A stretch of DNA of 64,000 bases from Pigmentiphaga sp. (GCA_023228945.1 JALOAI010000009.1:1-64000), one strand, 5' to 3'; shown: positions 1 through 8,023, counted from the stretch's first letter. The notes: generated by a model not told the origin, from the letters alone. Made by a program: numbers and translations.

Positions 1-80
1 CCCTCGGGCAGCCAGTCCTTCAGCGAGCACGGCAGCAGCAACAGTTGATCGGGAGTGTAGGGGCGATAGGTCGTCGGCAT
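1..80 (-). mobile_element. IS1182-type transposase, N-terminal end (runs off left edge)
   Basis: Read on the minus strand from the ATG at 78-80, these bases encode 26 residues beginning MPTTYRPYTPDQ and ending SLKDWLPE. This is the recognisable amino terminus of IS1182-family (IS5-like, DDE) transposases. The rest of the gene lies outside the window. The element's end must fall between about 81 and 120, because homology to a GMC oxidoreductase on the other strand starts at about 120. The terminal inverted repeat cannot be defined with only one end visible. The family call rests on the N-terminal sequence alone. Confidence 0.75.
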
Positions 81-119
81 GGCTGCTATTTTACCGAGAG
101 GCGGTTCCTACCGCCCACG

Positions 120-1349
120 CTCCTAGAGCCTTACTATCTTCAAGCCGAGCATGCGCTCGGTGTATCGGGCGATTCCGATGAGGCTTTGGGTTCGCCTCGC
201 AGCGGGCCGTACCCCATGCCGCCCATTCCGCCCACCTGGTTGGATAAAGTCGTTACGCGGGCGCTGGAAGGCAGTCGTTTCGAGGTGCGATCCACGCCGC
301 AGGCCCGCAACTCGGTGTTCCACGATCAGCGTCCTGCGTGCTGCGGCAGCGCGAGCTGTATTCCCATTTGCCCGGTCGGCGCCAAGTATGACGCCAACGT
401 CCACCTGAACCGCGCGGTTACCGCCGGGGCTACGGTGCTGCCGCGCGCGACCGCCGTCAAGCTGGAGCTCTCGCCCGATGGCAAGATCGCCGCGGTACAC
501 TTCCGGCGCTGGGACCTGACCGAAGGCATCGTCAAGGCCAAGGTGTTCGTGGTCGCCTGTAATGCCATCGAGACGCCTCGCCTCTTGCTCGCCTCGCGTT
601 CCGCGGCGCTGCCCCAGGGAGTCGCCAACCGCTCCGATCAAGTGGGCCGCAACCTCATGGATCACCCGGTGCAGCTCTCCTGGGCGCTGACGAACGAGCC
701 GGTGTATCCCTATCGAGGCCCGCTCTCTACCTCCGGTATCGAGAACTTGCGCGATGGCGAGTTCCGCAAAGAGCGGAGCGCCTTGCGTATCGAGATTGGC
801 AACGACGGCTGGTCGTGGCCCGTCGGCGCGCCGGTTTCTACCGCGGCCGATTTTGCCGCGCAAGGGCTGCGCGGCAAAGCCATGGCCAGCGCCCTGGCCG
901 AGAACACCTCGAGGCATATACGGCTGGCTTCGCTTACGGAGCAGGAGCCCGATCCCGAGAACCGCGTCAGCCTGGATGCCGACGAGCACGACATGTACGG
1001 CGTGCCCTTGCCGCGCATCCAGTATCGGCTGAGCGACTACGTCACCGATGCGATGGCCTGGGCACGCGAGCTGCACACCGCGATCTTCACCAGGCTACAG
1101 GTAACGCAGATCCAGCACGCGCCCGAATTCTTTGGCGCCGGCCATATCCTGGGTACCACCCGCATGGGCGCCAGCGCGGAATCGTCGGTGGTCGATCCGC
1201 AACTGCGCAGCCATGATCACCCCAATCTATTCCTCGTAGGTGGGGGTGTTTTCCCCACCGTTGGCACGGCCAACCCGACGTTGACGATTGCCGCGCTGAG
1301 CCTGCGGGCGGCCGCGGAGGTGCAGCGCCAGCTGCGGGACGAGGCTTGA
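120..1349 (+). pseudogene. GMC-family oxidoreductase, 5'-truncated
   Basis: The frame encodes the C-terminal part (about 410 residues) of a glucose-methanol-choline flavoprotein of the gluconate/alcohol dehydrogenase type. Homology begins at LLEPYYLQAEHALGVSGD. A Cys-rich segment (ACCGSASCIPICPVG) and the C-terminal block GHILGTTRMG followed by FPTVGTANPTLT, which forms the active-site face, are visible. The N-terminal Rossmann motif (GxGxxG, FAD binding) is absent. The reading frame instead runs leftwards without a stop into sequence that codes for an insertion-sequence transposase on the other strand. The gene has therefore lost its 5' part to an IS insertion or deletion and is unlikely to make an active enzyme. 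Any start codon upstream (for example TTG at 45) would lie in IS DNA. The stop at 1347-1349 overlaps a partial dispersed repeat. Confidence 0.8.
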
Positions 1350-1385
1350 CCACGTGCCCAAGCGCAAACCTCGTCGTTCATGGCG
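1347..1385 (-). repeat. Partial copy of dispersed hairpin repeat
   Basis: On the minus strand this stretch reads as a variant of the terminal part of the repeat found at 16049-16088 and 17297-17336 (core gaggtttgcgcttgggcacg followed by tggtca). It lies between the GMC remnant and the DUF488 gene. Only the distal end of the repeat is present. Confidence 0.6.
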
Positions 1386-1422
1386 CGGTAAGCGTGGCCA
1401 TCACGCCGGCAAGGCGCAGCCA

Positions 1423-1794
1423 TCATTTGCCCAGCAACACCTCTTTCAGCACCACCGCATCGTTGTGCTCTTCATCATGCGCGGAATACACCAGGGTGAC
1501 CGTTTTTTCCTTGGCCAGGCCGCGGAGGTGCTCCAGCGCCTCGCCGTGCTGCTTGAGCTCTTCGCGGTAGCGGCGCTGGAATTCCTTCCAGCGCTCCGGA
1601 TCATGGCCGAACCAGCGGCGCAGCTCCGTGCTGGGCGCGATGTCTTTCAGCCAGTCGTCGAGGGCCGCTTTGTCTTTGCTCAGGCCGCGCGGCCAGAGGC
1701 GATCGACCAGAATGCGTAGCCCGTCGCTGGATTCGGCGGGCTCATAGGCGCGCTTCAAGCGCAGGTGGGAAGTGGGAATGGTCGATTTGGGCAT
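1423..1794 (-). CDS. DUF488 family protein
   Basis: This is a 123-residue protein of the DUF488 (COG3189, YeaO-like) family, whose biochemical role is not established. Diagnostic blocks are LRLKRAYEP near the N-terminus, then RILVDRLWPRGLSK, a WLKDIAPSTELRRWFGHDP segment and the C-terminal VTLVYSAHDEEHNDAVVL. The start was set at the ATG at 1794 because an AGGGAG ribosome-binding site lies seven bases upstream. An ATG 15 bases further out (1809) has no such site. The protein is full length for the family. It is transcribed toward the truncated GMC gene and appears monocistronic. Confidence 0.85.
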   Translation of the reverse strand: MPKSTIPTSHLRLKRAYEPAESSDGLRILVDRLWPRGLSKDKAALDDWLKDIAPSTELRRWFGHDPERWKEFQRRYREELKQHGEALEHLRGLAKEKTVTLVYSAHDEEHNDAVVLKEVLLGK

Positions 1795-1913
1795 GAGGAC
1801 TCCCTGCATTGGCGTGTGCCGACCGGTAACCGCTCCGCTGCGGCCCGGAGGCCGAAGTGCCGCCCCCGCCAGGAACGGCGGATCTGGCGAGGGCGTGGTC
1901 GGGCGTCGTGGGC

Positions 1914-3107
1914 TCAGCGTATCATGCCGTGCGGGTCGATCACGAACTTGCGCGGGGCGCCCTGATCGAAGGCTTCGTAGCCTTTGGGTGCTTCATCCAG
2001 CCCGATGATTTCCACGCCCACGGTTTCGGCGATGTTGATGCGATCCCACAAAATGGCTTGCATCAGGGCGCGGTTGTACTTGAGCACCGGGGTTTGGCCG
2101 GTGAAGAAGCTGTGCGACTTCGCCCAGCCCAGGCCGAAGCGGATGCTCAGCGAGCCCTTCTTGGCGGCGTCGTCGACCGCGCCCGGGTCTTCCGTCACGT
2201 ACAGGCCGGGAATGCCGATGCCGCCCGCCGGCCGGGTGATTTCCATCAGCGAATTGAGCACCGTGGCCGGGGCTTCGTGCTGCGCGCCGTCGTGGCCATG
2301 GCCGCGGGCTTCGAAGCCGACGGCGTCGACGGCGCAATCGATCTCGGGGGTGCCCAGGATCTGGGCGATCTGGTCGCCCAGGCTGGCATCCTGGGAGAGA
2401 TCGACTACCTGGTAGCCCAGCTTTTTGGGGTGTTCGAGGCGAACCGGGTTGACGTCGCCCACGATCACCACCGCGGCGCCCAGCAAACGGGCCGACGCCG
2501 CCGCCGCCAGCCCTACCGGGCCGGCTCCCGCCACGTACACCGTGCTGCCCGGCCCCACGCCGGCGGTGACGGCGCCATGGAAGCCGGTGGGCAGGATGTC
2601 CGACAGGCAGGTGAGGTCGCGGATCTTCTCCATGGCCTGGTCGCGGTCGGGGAACTTCAGCAAGTTGAAATCCGCATACGGCACCATGACGTACTCGGCC
2701 TGGCCGCCGATCCAGCCGCCCATGTCCACATAACCATAGGCGCCGCCCGCGCGTGAGGGGTTGACCGTGAGGCAGACCCCGGTGTTGCGCTCGAGGCAGG
2801 TGCGGCAGCGGCCGCAGGCGACGTTGAACGGAACCGACACGAGATCGCCGATCTTCAGGTTCTGGACGTCGCGGCCGGCTTCGATGACCTCGCCGGTGAT
2901 TTCATGGCCGAGCACCAGCCCCGCGGGGGCCGTGGTGCGGCCTCGTACCATGTGCTGATCAGAGCCGCAGATATTGGTGGAGACCACGCGCAGGATCACC
3001 CCGTGCTCGGCCGTCCGGCCGCGGGGGTCGACCAGCTTGGGATAGTCGATCGGTTGGACTTCTACCTTGCCGGGGCCGACGTATACGACGCCGCGGTTGC
3101 TTGCCAT
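1914..3107 (-). CDS. fdhA: Glutathione-independent formaldehyde dehydrogenase
   Basis: Zinc-dependent medium-chain dehydrogenase that oxidises formaldehyde to formate with NAD+ without a thiol cofactor. The 397-residue length matches the Pseudomonas putida-type enzyme. Catalytic-zinc ligands are visible at Cys47 (NICGSDQH) and His68-Glu69 (GHE). The structural-zinc cysteines are at 98, 101, 104 and 112 (ACGRCRTCLERNTGVC). The nucleotide-binding motif is GAGPVGLAAA. The long insertion typical of this subfamily (GFEARGHGHDGAQHEAP) is present, which separates it from ordinary alcohol dehydrogenases. The role is cytosolic formaldehyde detoxification or C1 metabolism. Neighbours are unrelated, so it is probably a single-gene unit. 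Confidence 0.93.
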   Translation of the reverse strand: MASNRGVVYVGPGKVEVQPIDYPKLVDPRGRTAEHGVILRVVSTNICGSDQHMVRGRTTAPAGLVLGHEITGEVIEAGRDVQNLKIGDLVSVPFNVACGRCRTCLERNTGVCLTVNPSRAGGAYGYVDMGGWIGGQAEYVMVPYADFNLLKFPDRDQAMEKIRDLTCLSDILPTGFHGAVTAGVGPGSTVYVAGAGPVGLAAAASARLLGAAVVIVGDVNPVRLEHPKKLGYQVVDLSQDASLGDQIAQILGTPEIDCAVDAVGFEARGHGHDGAQHEAPATVLNSLMEITRPAGGIGIPGLYVTEDPGAVDDAAKKGSLSIRFGLGWAKSHSFFTGQTPVLKYNRALMQAILWDRINIAETVGVEIIGLDEAPKGYEAFDQGAPRKFVIDPHGMIR

Positions 3108-3498
3108 GGGTGTCTCCTTGCGTGAAAGGGCGTGGAGTCGGGCACGGGCCGCCTGGCTGCTTTGGGGGGTGACGCTACGTGCCGACGGAACCGCGCCGTT
3201 CGAGTGTGACGTAGGCCAGGCGTTGGCTGACCCCCGATGAGGAGGCCAACCGGCTACGGATGATTGAAACTGACGGCCAGGCGAATGTCAATTCCGGAAC
3301 CTTGTTTTATTTTTTGGCCGGAAATCTTCACGGTAGGCAGCGCGTTGGAGAGGGTGGGGAGCCGAGAGGCTCGGCCTATCGGCATTCCGAAACCATCAGT
3401 GAGAGGGTGCGAGGCCAGGCGCCGCCGCCCGCGGCGCCGCGCACGGAGCGCGGTTAGGGCTCCGGCTCGGGGGCGCCCGAATGGACTCTGGTGAGCCG
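3108..3498. other. Intergenic region without recognisable gene
   Basis: This 391-bp stretch lies between fdhA (upstream side) and the 3' end of the dedA-like gene. I see no convincing coding region. Short frames on both strands lack family resemblance and ribosome-binding sites. It presumably contains the fdhA promoter. A short T-rich tract near 3300-3315 flanked by ttccgg/ccggaa arms could be a weak hairpin. Confidence 0.5.
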
Positions 3499-4155
3499 CT
3501 ATGCTTTGCTGGAACTGGCCCTGGCCGCGCGTTTGCGCGTCGTATGCTGAAAAAACCGGGCACCCGCCAGCGTACCCAGCACCGAGAGGATGACGACGAG
3601 GGTGAGGGTGGTGAGAATCTGCTCCGGGCCCATCATGCCGGCCGCCGCGGCGCCGCGGGCCACCAGATAGCCCGGAGCGATCAGCGTAAGCACCCACACC
3701 ACGGCCGACGCTACGTTGGCCAATTGGAACGGACGCTCGCGCATACGCATCATGCCCGCCACCAGCGGGATGGTGGAGCGCACCGGGCCCAGGAAGCGGC
3801 CGAGAAAGATGGCGACGAAACCATAGCGGATGAAAAACAATCGAGCATGCGCCACGCCACGGCGATGACCGCGCAGCGGCCAGCGCCGGATCAGGCTGGG
3901 GCCCGCCCAGCGGCCAAGCCAATACGAGATCGCATCGCCGAGCGTGGAGCCCGCCACGAGCCACAGCAGCGTGGACGTGATGGGCAGAACGTCGGAACCC
4001 ATCAGGGTGCCGGCCACCAGCAGCAGTGCGGTGGCGGGGATGAAAAAACCGAGGAGGACGAGGGATTCGCCAAAAGCCGCCAGCCCCAGCAGCGGGCCGG
4101 CCCAGGCCTGGTTGGCATGGATGAATTGGGTGATGAGATCGATATAGTATTGCAC
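3499..4155 (-). CDS. DedA family inner-membrane protein
   Basis: A 218-residue integral membrane protein of the DedA/VTT superfamily, whose members act as proton-coupled or lipid-scramblase-like transporters for undecaprenyl phosphate or phospholipid. The family hallmark is seen as FGESLVLLGFFIPATALLL near residues 28-46, followed by the GDAISYWLGRWAG segment and FLGRFLGPVRSTIPLVAG, which carries the conserved arginines. Several hydrophobic helices alternate with these. The C-terminal tail (TTRKRAARASSSKA) is basic and presumably cytosolic. Which DedA subgroup it belongs to, and so its exact substrate, cannot be decided from sequence alone. Confidence 0.85.
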   Translation of the reverse strand: MQYYIDLITQFIHANQAWAGPLLGLAAFGESLVLLGFFIPATALLLVAGTLMGSDVLPITSTLLWLVAGSTLGDAISYWLGRWAGPSLIRRWPLRGHRRGVAHARLFFIRYGFVAIFLGRFLGPVRSTIPLVAGMMRMRERPFQLANVASAVVWVLTLIAPGYLVARGAAAAGMMGPEQILTTLTLVVILSVLGTLAGARFFQHTTRKRAARASSSKA

Positions 4156-4203
4156 GGTGGCGTCGTTGAGGCGGCAGGTGGAATCGATGGGCGTGGACTG
4201 GAT

Positions 4204-4896
4204 TTAATCGTGCCACACCGCGACGTCGGCGATGCCGGCCCGTTCGGTGCGGAAGCCATTGATTGGATGATCGTGGTCGGGATGGCCGAACGAGATCGCG
4301 CATACCAGCCGCTGGCTCTCGGGTATGCCCAGGAATTCCCGGACGACGTCGGGATAATAGGCGATTGCCGCCTGGGGCACGCAGCCCAGGCCCAGCGCGG
4401 TGGCGGCGTTCATGAAGTTGGTGGCATAGGCGCCGCAATCCACCGCACCGTAGGTGCCAAGATCGGCCTCATTGAAGATCAGCGCAACGTGCGGCGCGCC
4501 GAAAAACCGGTAGTTTTCCAGCATCTGGCGGCCCCGGCCTTCTTTGTCCTGGCGCTCGATGCCGATGCTGTCGTAGAGCTGCATGCCGCAGATGAAGCGC
4601 CGGTCGCGGTAGTGCTCGACGAAACGCACGGGATTGTCGTAGTCGCCCTCGGTGGGCGGCCGCTCGGAGGCTTCGTGGTACAGGCGGTCCGACAAGGCCT
4701 CGCGCGTGGCGCCGCTCACGATGTGCACATGCCAGGGTTGGGTGTTGCACGACGACGCGGTGCGCTGGGCCGCGGCCAGAATCTGTTCGATGACGTGCCG
4801 GGGCACGGGCTCGGGCTGATAGGCGCGGCAACTGTAGCGCTGCTGGAGAATCTGGAACAGGGTGTCGTAAACCGGTTCGGTGAGGATGGCGGACAT
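4204..4896 (-). CDS. Nitroreductase family protein
   Basis: A 230-residue FMN-dependent oxidoreductase of the nitroreductase superfamily. The N-terminal FMN-binding block QRYSCRAYQPEPVP, the ASSCNTQPWHVHIVSG segment and the C-terminal ATALGLGCVPQAAI and RLVCAISFGHPD motifs are all present. Such enzymes reduce nitroaromatics, quinones or related acceptors with NAD(P)H in the cytosol; the physiological substrate is unknown here. The start was placed at MSAILTEP (4896) because family members begin near this point, although the frame is open for a further 14 codons. It is divergent from the trp leader, sharing about 140 bp of upstream DNA. Confidence 0.85.
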   Translation of the reverse strand: MSAILTEPVYDTLFQILQQRYSCRAYQPEPVPRHVIEQILAAAQRTASSCNTQPWHVHIVSGATREALSDRLYHEASERPPTEGDYDNPVRFVEHYRDRRFICGMQLYDSIGIERQDKEGRGRQMLENYRFFGAPHVALIFNEADLGTYGAVDCGAYATNFMNAATALGLGCVPQAAIAYYPDVVREFLGIPESQRLVCAISFGHPDHDHPINGFRTERAGIADVAVWHD

Positions 4897-4969
4897 GGCG
4901 GGAAGCGATCGAACGCGAAAAAGCTCGGAGGGGCGCAAGCATGCGGCGTGAGGTTTATTCTAGTCGCCC

Positions 4970-5000
4970 TTGCCGCTCCGGCGTGTGGCAATGCTATAGT
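4970..5000 (+). promoter_or_regulatory. Candidate promoter of the trp leader
   Basis: A TTGCCG hexamer at 4970-4975 and a TATAGT hexamer at 4995-5000 are separated by 19 bp and lie 36 bp before the leader-peptide ATG. The spacing is longer than optimal, so the assignment of the -35 element is tentative. The -10 element and its position are good. Confidence 0.45.
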
Positions 5001-5035
5001 GCCTGCGTCCGCCGCTTTCCCCATCTTCGGCCGTC

Positions 5036-5125
5036 ATGATTTCCGCCCCCATTTCGCATCAGGTTCTCAGCGCTGGCGCTTCGCGTGCCTGGCGTTGGTG
5101 GCGCTGGTCGTCCGGGTGGCGGTAG
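5036..5125 (+). CDS. trpL: trp operon leader peptide
   Basis: A 29-residue open frame starting with ATG and ending in TAG lies 139 bp upstream of trpE. Its C-terminal part reads AWRWWRWSSGWR, with five tryptophan codons among the last eleven. That density is the hallmark of a leader peptide through which ribosome stalling at low charged tRNA-Trp controls transcription into trpE. It is followed directly by sequences able to form alternative hairpins. The peptide itself has no expected function beyond regulation. Confidence 0.88.
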   Translation: MISAPISHQVLSAGASRAWRWWRWSSGWR

Positions 5126-5173
5126 CGCGTCCGCAACGCGTTTTCTCCCAAGCTCCTAGTCGTTACCGCCACC
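5113..5173 (+). promoter_or_regulatory. trp attenuator region with alternative hairpins
   Basis: The arm at 5113-5126 (gggtggcggtagcg) overlaps the last Trp codon and stop of the leader peptide. It is complementary at 13 of 14 positions to 5160-5173 (cgttaccgccaccc). Nested inside is a small cgcgt/acgcg stem followed immediately by ttttct, which looks like an intrinsic terminator. Ribosome position over the Trp codons would decide between these pairings. That is the classical attenuation layout, but exact 1:2, 2:3 and 3:4 partners need folding. Confidence 0.6.
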
Positions 5174-5264
5174 CTGCCATCGGATTCCGGTGCCGCGGGG
5201 CGTTCTTGCGTGTGTCGGGTCCGGGGCGGTGTGGTGCCGTCGAAACTCCCTTCTCGAGACACCC

Positions 5265-6779
5265 ATGACCGAAATCGAATTCAAGGCCCTGGCCGCGCAA
5301 GGCTATAACCGCATCCCGCTGATCGCTGAAACCTACGCCGATCTCGATACCCCGCTGGGGTTCTACCTCAAGCTGGCGCATGCCGGCGCGGGGGGCGGGC
5401 GCTATACCAGCCTCATGGAGTCGGTGGTGGATGGCGAGCGCTTCGGCCGCTACTCCTTCATCGGCCTGCCGGCGCGTACCGTGATCCGGGCCCATGGCCG
5501 CCAAGTGGAAGTGTTGCGCGACGACCAAGTGGTGGAAACCTTCGAGGGCGATCCGCTGGAATTCATCGCCGGATTCCATGCCCGCTTCAAAGTGGCGCTG
5601 CGCCCCGGCTTACCGCGCTTCGTGGGTGGCCTGGCGGGCTACTTCGGCTACGACGCGGTGCGTCACATCGAACCGCGCCTGGGACCCTGCCGCAAGCCCG
5701 ATCCGGCCGGCACCGGCGAGCCCGTACCCGACATTCTGCTGATGCAAACGGATGAGCTGGCCATCGTCGACAACCTCGCGGGCCGCTTGTATCTCATCGT
5801 CTATGCCGACCCTGCGCAGCCGGAGGCGTTTTCGCGAGCACGGCGCCGCCTGGCCGAACTGCGCGAACGGCTCCGCCGGCCGGCGGAAGCGCCCTACAGC
5901 CAGGCCAGCCTGGAAACCGAGGCCCGGCGCGATTTCAAGAAGGCTGATTATCTTGCCGCGGTGGCGCGTGCCAAGGAGTACATTGCCGCCGGCGACGTGA
6001 TGCAGGTGCAGATCGGCCAGGTGATCGCCAAGCCCTTCCGCGACGCGCCGATCTCCCTCTATCGCGCGCTGCGCACGCTGAACCCCTCGCCCTATATGTA
6101 CTTCTGGAACTTCGGCGACTTCCACGTGGTGGGATCGTCGCCCGAGATCCTGGTGCGCCAGGAGGCGGTGCGGCACGAGGGGCAGGACCGCTCGCGCATC
6201 ACCATCCGGCCGCTGGCGGGCACCCGGCCGCGCGGCGGCACGCCCGAGGAGGACGCGGCCCTGACGCGGGAACTGCAGGCCGACGAGAAGGAGATCGCCG
6301 AACACGTGATGCTGATCGACCTTGCCCGCAACGACGTCGGCCGCATCGCCGAAATCGGCTCGGTGCAGGTGAGCGACCGCATGGTGATCGAGCGCTATTC
6401 GCATGTGATGCACCTGGTGTCGAACGTGGAAGGGCTGTTGCAGCCGGGTCTGAACGCGATGGACGTGCTGCGCGCCACCTTCCCGGCGGGCACGCTCACC
6501 GGCGCGCCCAAGGTGCGGGCAATGGAGATCATCGATGAGCTTGAGCCGGTGCGGCGCGGCATCTACGGCGGCGCGGCGGGCTACCTGAGCTACAGCGGGG
6601 AAATGGACGTGGCGATTGCCATTCGCACCGGCATCGTCAAGAACGGCATGCTGTTCGTGCAGGCCGCCGCGGGGATCGTGGCGGACTCGGATCCCGAGAA
6701 GGAATGGCTGGAGACCGAGGCCAAGGCGCGGGCGGTGTTGCGGGCGGCGGAGACGGTGCAGGTGGGGTTGGATGGGTGA
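5265..6779 (+). CDS. trpE: Anthranilate synthase component I
   Basis: A 504-residue chorismate-utilising enzyme that converts chorismate and ammonia/glutamine to anthranilate, the first committed step of tryptophan synthesis. The tryptophan feedback motif SLMES is at residues 49-53. The catalytic domain is complete, with LIDLARNDVGRIAE, ATFPAGTLTGAPKVRAMEII and IRTGIV blocks. The start was chosen at the ATG at 5265, which follows the leader and attenuator; the frame is open further upstream but through regulatory DNA. The glutaminase partner trpG and trpDC, usually directly downstream in this group, are not here: the gene is followed by an accessory interval. Copies of its 3' end occur at 9317-9428 and 10246-10383. 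Confidence 0.96.
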   Translation: MTEIEFKALAAQGYNRIPLIAETYADLDTPLGFYLKLAHAGAGGGRYTSLMESVVDGERFGRYSFIGLPARTVIRAHGRQVEVLRDDQVVETFEGDPLEFIAGFHARFKVALRPGLPRFVGGLAGYFGYDAVRHIEPRLGPCRKPDPAGTGEPVPDILLMQTDELAIVDNLAGRLYLIVYADPAQPEAFSRARRRLAELRERLRRPAEAPYSQASLETEARRDFKKADYLAAVARAKEYIAAGDVMQVQIGQVIAKPFRDAPISLYRALRTLNPSPYMYFWNFGDFHVVGSSPEILVRQEAVRHEGQDRSRITIRPLAGTRPRGGTPEEDAALTRELQADEKEIAEHVMLIDLARNDVGRIAEIGSVQVSDRMVIERYSHVMHLVSNVEGLLQPGLNAMDVLRATFPAGTLTGAPKVRAMEIIDELEPVRRGIYGGAAGYLSYSGEMDVAIAIRTGIVKNGMLFVQAAAGIVADSDPEKEWLETEAKARAVLRAAETVQVGLDG

Positions 6780-6810
6780 GGCGAGTGGGGGCTCCTGGCC
6801 GCCCGCCCTG

Positions 6811-6987
6811 TCAGCGGAACAGGGGTCTGGCTTGCAGGCTGCAAGTATTCGAAGAGCTCCAGCCCAGTGCCATCGGGTAGTTCAAGCATCGCCAGCCGGA
6901 GGCGGGCGCCTGCTGTAGGCCTGATTGCCACATCTGGCGTGGTTTGTCATCGATGCGATCGATGCGCTGGATCTTCGCACCTTTCAT
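6811..6987 (-). pseudogene. Remnant of a VOC/glyoxalase-fold protein
   Basis: On the minus strand an N-terminal-like segment MKGAKIQRIDRI (from 6987) resembles the start of vicinal-oxygen-chelate proteins. After an internal deletion and frame change, the segment LAMLELPDGTGLELFEY resembles the last beta-strands of the same fold, including a metal-ligand-like glutamate. The intervening half of the domain is missing and the two parts are in different frames. Identification rests on these two short matches and is tentative. Confidence 0.35.
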
Positions 6988-7162
6988 GTGCACTGCGCGG
7001 GGATGGCCGGCACCGCCGCCCTTTGATCCTTCGGTGATGGCCGAGAGCTTGTCATGTCGGCTGAGCTTGGTGGGAATGCGTGGGGTGAGGTTCGGTATGG
7101 GGACATCATATGAGAGCCAGAGCCAAGGGGTAGACGACTGGTTTCGACCCATTGCAGACATT

Positions 7163-7222
7163 CGCTAACGACTGAGGTAAGCAGGCCGCCGCAGGCGGAT
7201 TGGCTTCATTGCTGGGTTAGCA
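7163..7222 (-). repeat. attC-like recombination site (site 1)
   Basis: A 60-bp imperfect palindrome. Read on the minus strand it begins with TGCTAAC (RYYYAAC-type R'' box) and ends with GTTAGCG (GTTRRRY-type R' box). Inner AAGC/GCTT arms and a perfect central ccgcc-tgc-ggcgg hairpin lie between. It starts four bases after the stop codon of the small gene at 7227-7442, the normal position for an integron cassette site. It lies in an island of lower GC. Confidence 0.7.
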
Positions 7223-7226
7223 TAAA

Positions 7227-7442
7227 TTAATCCAGCCACGGAAGGTTCTTGGTTGGACCATATATATAGTTTCCGTCAATCCAGAACTTGCCACTATTAT
7301 TTGGTCCGTATATGTAGCCACCATCAATCCAAAATTTCCCGCCATTTTTTGGACCGTAGATATATCCATCGTCGATCCAGTATTTCCCAGACTCAGATGG
7401 GCCATAGATGTAATTTCCGTCAATCCAATATCCGGTGTACAT
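7227..7442 (-). CDS. Small four-repeat cassette protein (GxFWIDGxYIYGP repeats)
   Basis: A 71-residue protein of unknown function built almost entirely from four copies of a 16-residue unit, of which GKFWIDGGYIYGPNNS is the clearest. It has no signal peptide or membrane segment. The Tyr/Trp/Gly-rich strand-turn pattern suggests a small closed beta structure with four equivalent blades; this is inference. The stop codon abuts attC-like site 1 and another attC-like site lies just before the start, so the gene has the layout of an integron gene cassette. Its base composition is clearly lower in GC than the surrounding genome, indicating acquisition by transfer. Confidence 0.7.
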   Translation of the reverse strand: MYTGYWIDGNYIYGPSESGKYWIDDGYIYGPKNGGKFWIDGGYIYGPNNSGKFWIDGNYIYGPTKNLPWLD

Positions 7443-7464
7443 GTTTCATAGTCCTACTTGGTAT

Positions 7465-7531
7465 AACTAACAAACAAGATAAAAGATAAGCCGCCCGCAG
7501 AATGCAGGTCAGCTTGAGCGCCGAGTTAGGC
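7465..7531 (-). repeat. attC-like recombination site (site 2)
   Basis: A 67-bp imperfect palindrome. Minus-strand reading starts with GCCTAAC (perfect RYYYAAC) and ends with GTTAGTT (GTTRRRY with one deviation). An inner GCTCAAGC arm lies near the first box and a matching GGCTTATC-type arm toward the other end. It begins seven bases after the stop codon of the gene at 7538-7909. Confidence 0.6.
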
Positions 7532-7537
7532 ACCAAG

Positions 7538-7909
7538 CTATACAGAACCAACTGCCCCGCTTTTCAAGAACGACTCAAGTGACTCCTGGCTGTACCCACT
7601 GCCGAAACTTGGCCTAGCGGATGCAGCATAGCGAGCGTACTTAGCATACTTGGCGTACTTCGCATATTTGGCAGGCTGCGCGTAGAGTGCATAGGGACAC
7701 TTGCTACCAATTGAGCCAACACGTTGCCCCAGCCTGTTGTATATCACGCCGTCGACAAACCAGCCAATGTGCAGGCCGTTCCATCCGTACACGTTTTCGT
7801 CTGTGATGTACGCGACTGCGTGACCAGACCAAAGATAGATTGTCGTATCGCCATCGTTCGCAATGTATGCAATTGGATGACCTTTCCCGTCGTAAAGCGT
7901 TTCTTCCAT
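7538..7909 (-). CDS. 4-fold beta flower-like cassette protein
   Basis: A 123-residue protein with four successive strand-turn units in residues 1-65: LYDGKGHPIAYIANDGD, IYLWSGHAVAYITDE, VYGWNGLHIGWFVDG and VIYNRLGQRVGSIG. This pattern is that of the 4-fold beta flower domain, known from proteins carried on integron cassettes; the biological role is unknown. The C-terminal part carries a low-complexity AKYAKYAKYARYAAS stretch. The start at 7909 was preferred because a GGAG sequence lies seven bases upstream, while more distal ATGs lack one. The gene ends beside attC-like site 2, and a candidate promoter lies at 8028-8056. Confidence 0.7.
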   Translation of the reverse strand: MEETLYDGKGHPIAYIANDGDTTIYLWSGHAVAYITDENVYGWNGLHIGWFVDGVIYNRLGQRVGSIGSKCPYALYAQPAKYAKYAKYAKYARYAASARPSFGSGYSQESLESFLKSGAVGSV

Positions 7910-7977
7910 TTTCATCTCCGTCTCATCGATTTTTAACTGTTTTTTACAGTGCAACTATGGCTGTTTTGTTTCCTTGA

Positions 7978-8023
7978 GCCTAACTAGATTTAGGAGACAT
8001 GCAACAGGCATTTCTAGTTCGCC
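7978..8023 (-). repeat. Third attC-like palindrome
   Basis: The outer boxes are gcctaac and gttcgcc. Inside them are perfect aactaga/tctagtt arms and an atgc/gcat pair around a short loop. It lies upstream of the beta-flower gene in the place expected for the site of a preceding cassette, or an attachment point. The right-hand box fits the attC consensus poorly, so it may be only a related palindrome. Confidence 0.4.

Noticed and set aside
3254..5268. Long open frames on both strands over the dedA-like and nitroreductase genes
   Set aside because: They have Arg/His/Ala/Pro-rich compositions without family resemblance and lie antisense to, or in alternative frames of, clear genes; they are GC-rich shadows.
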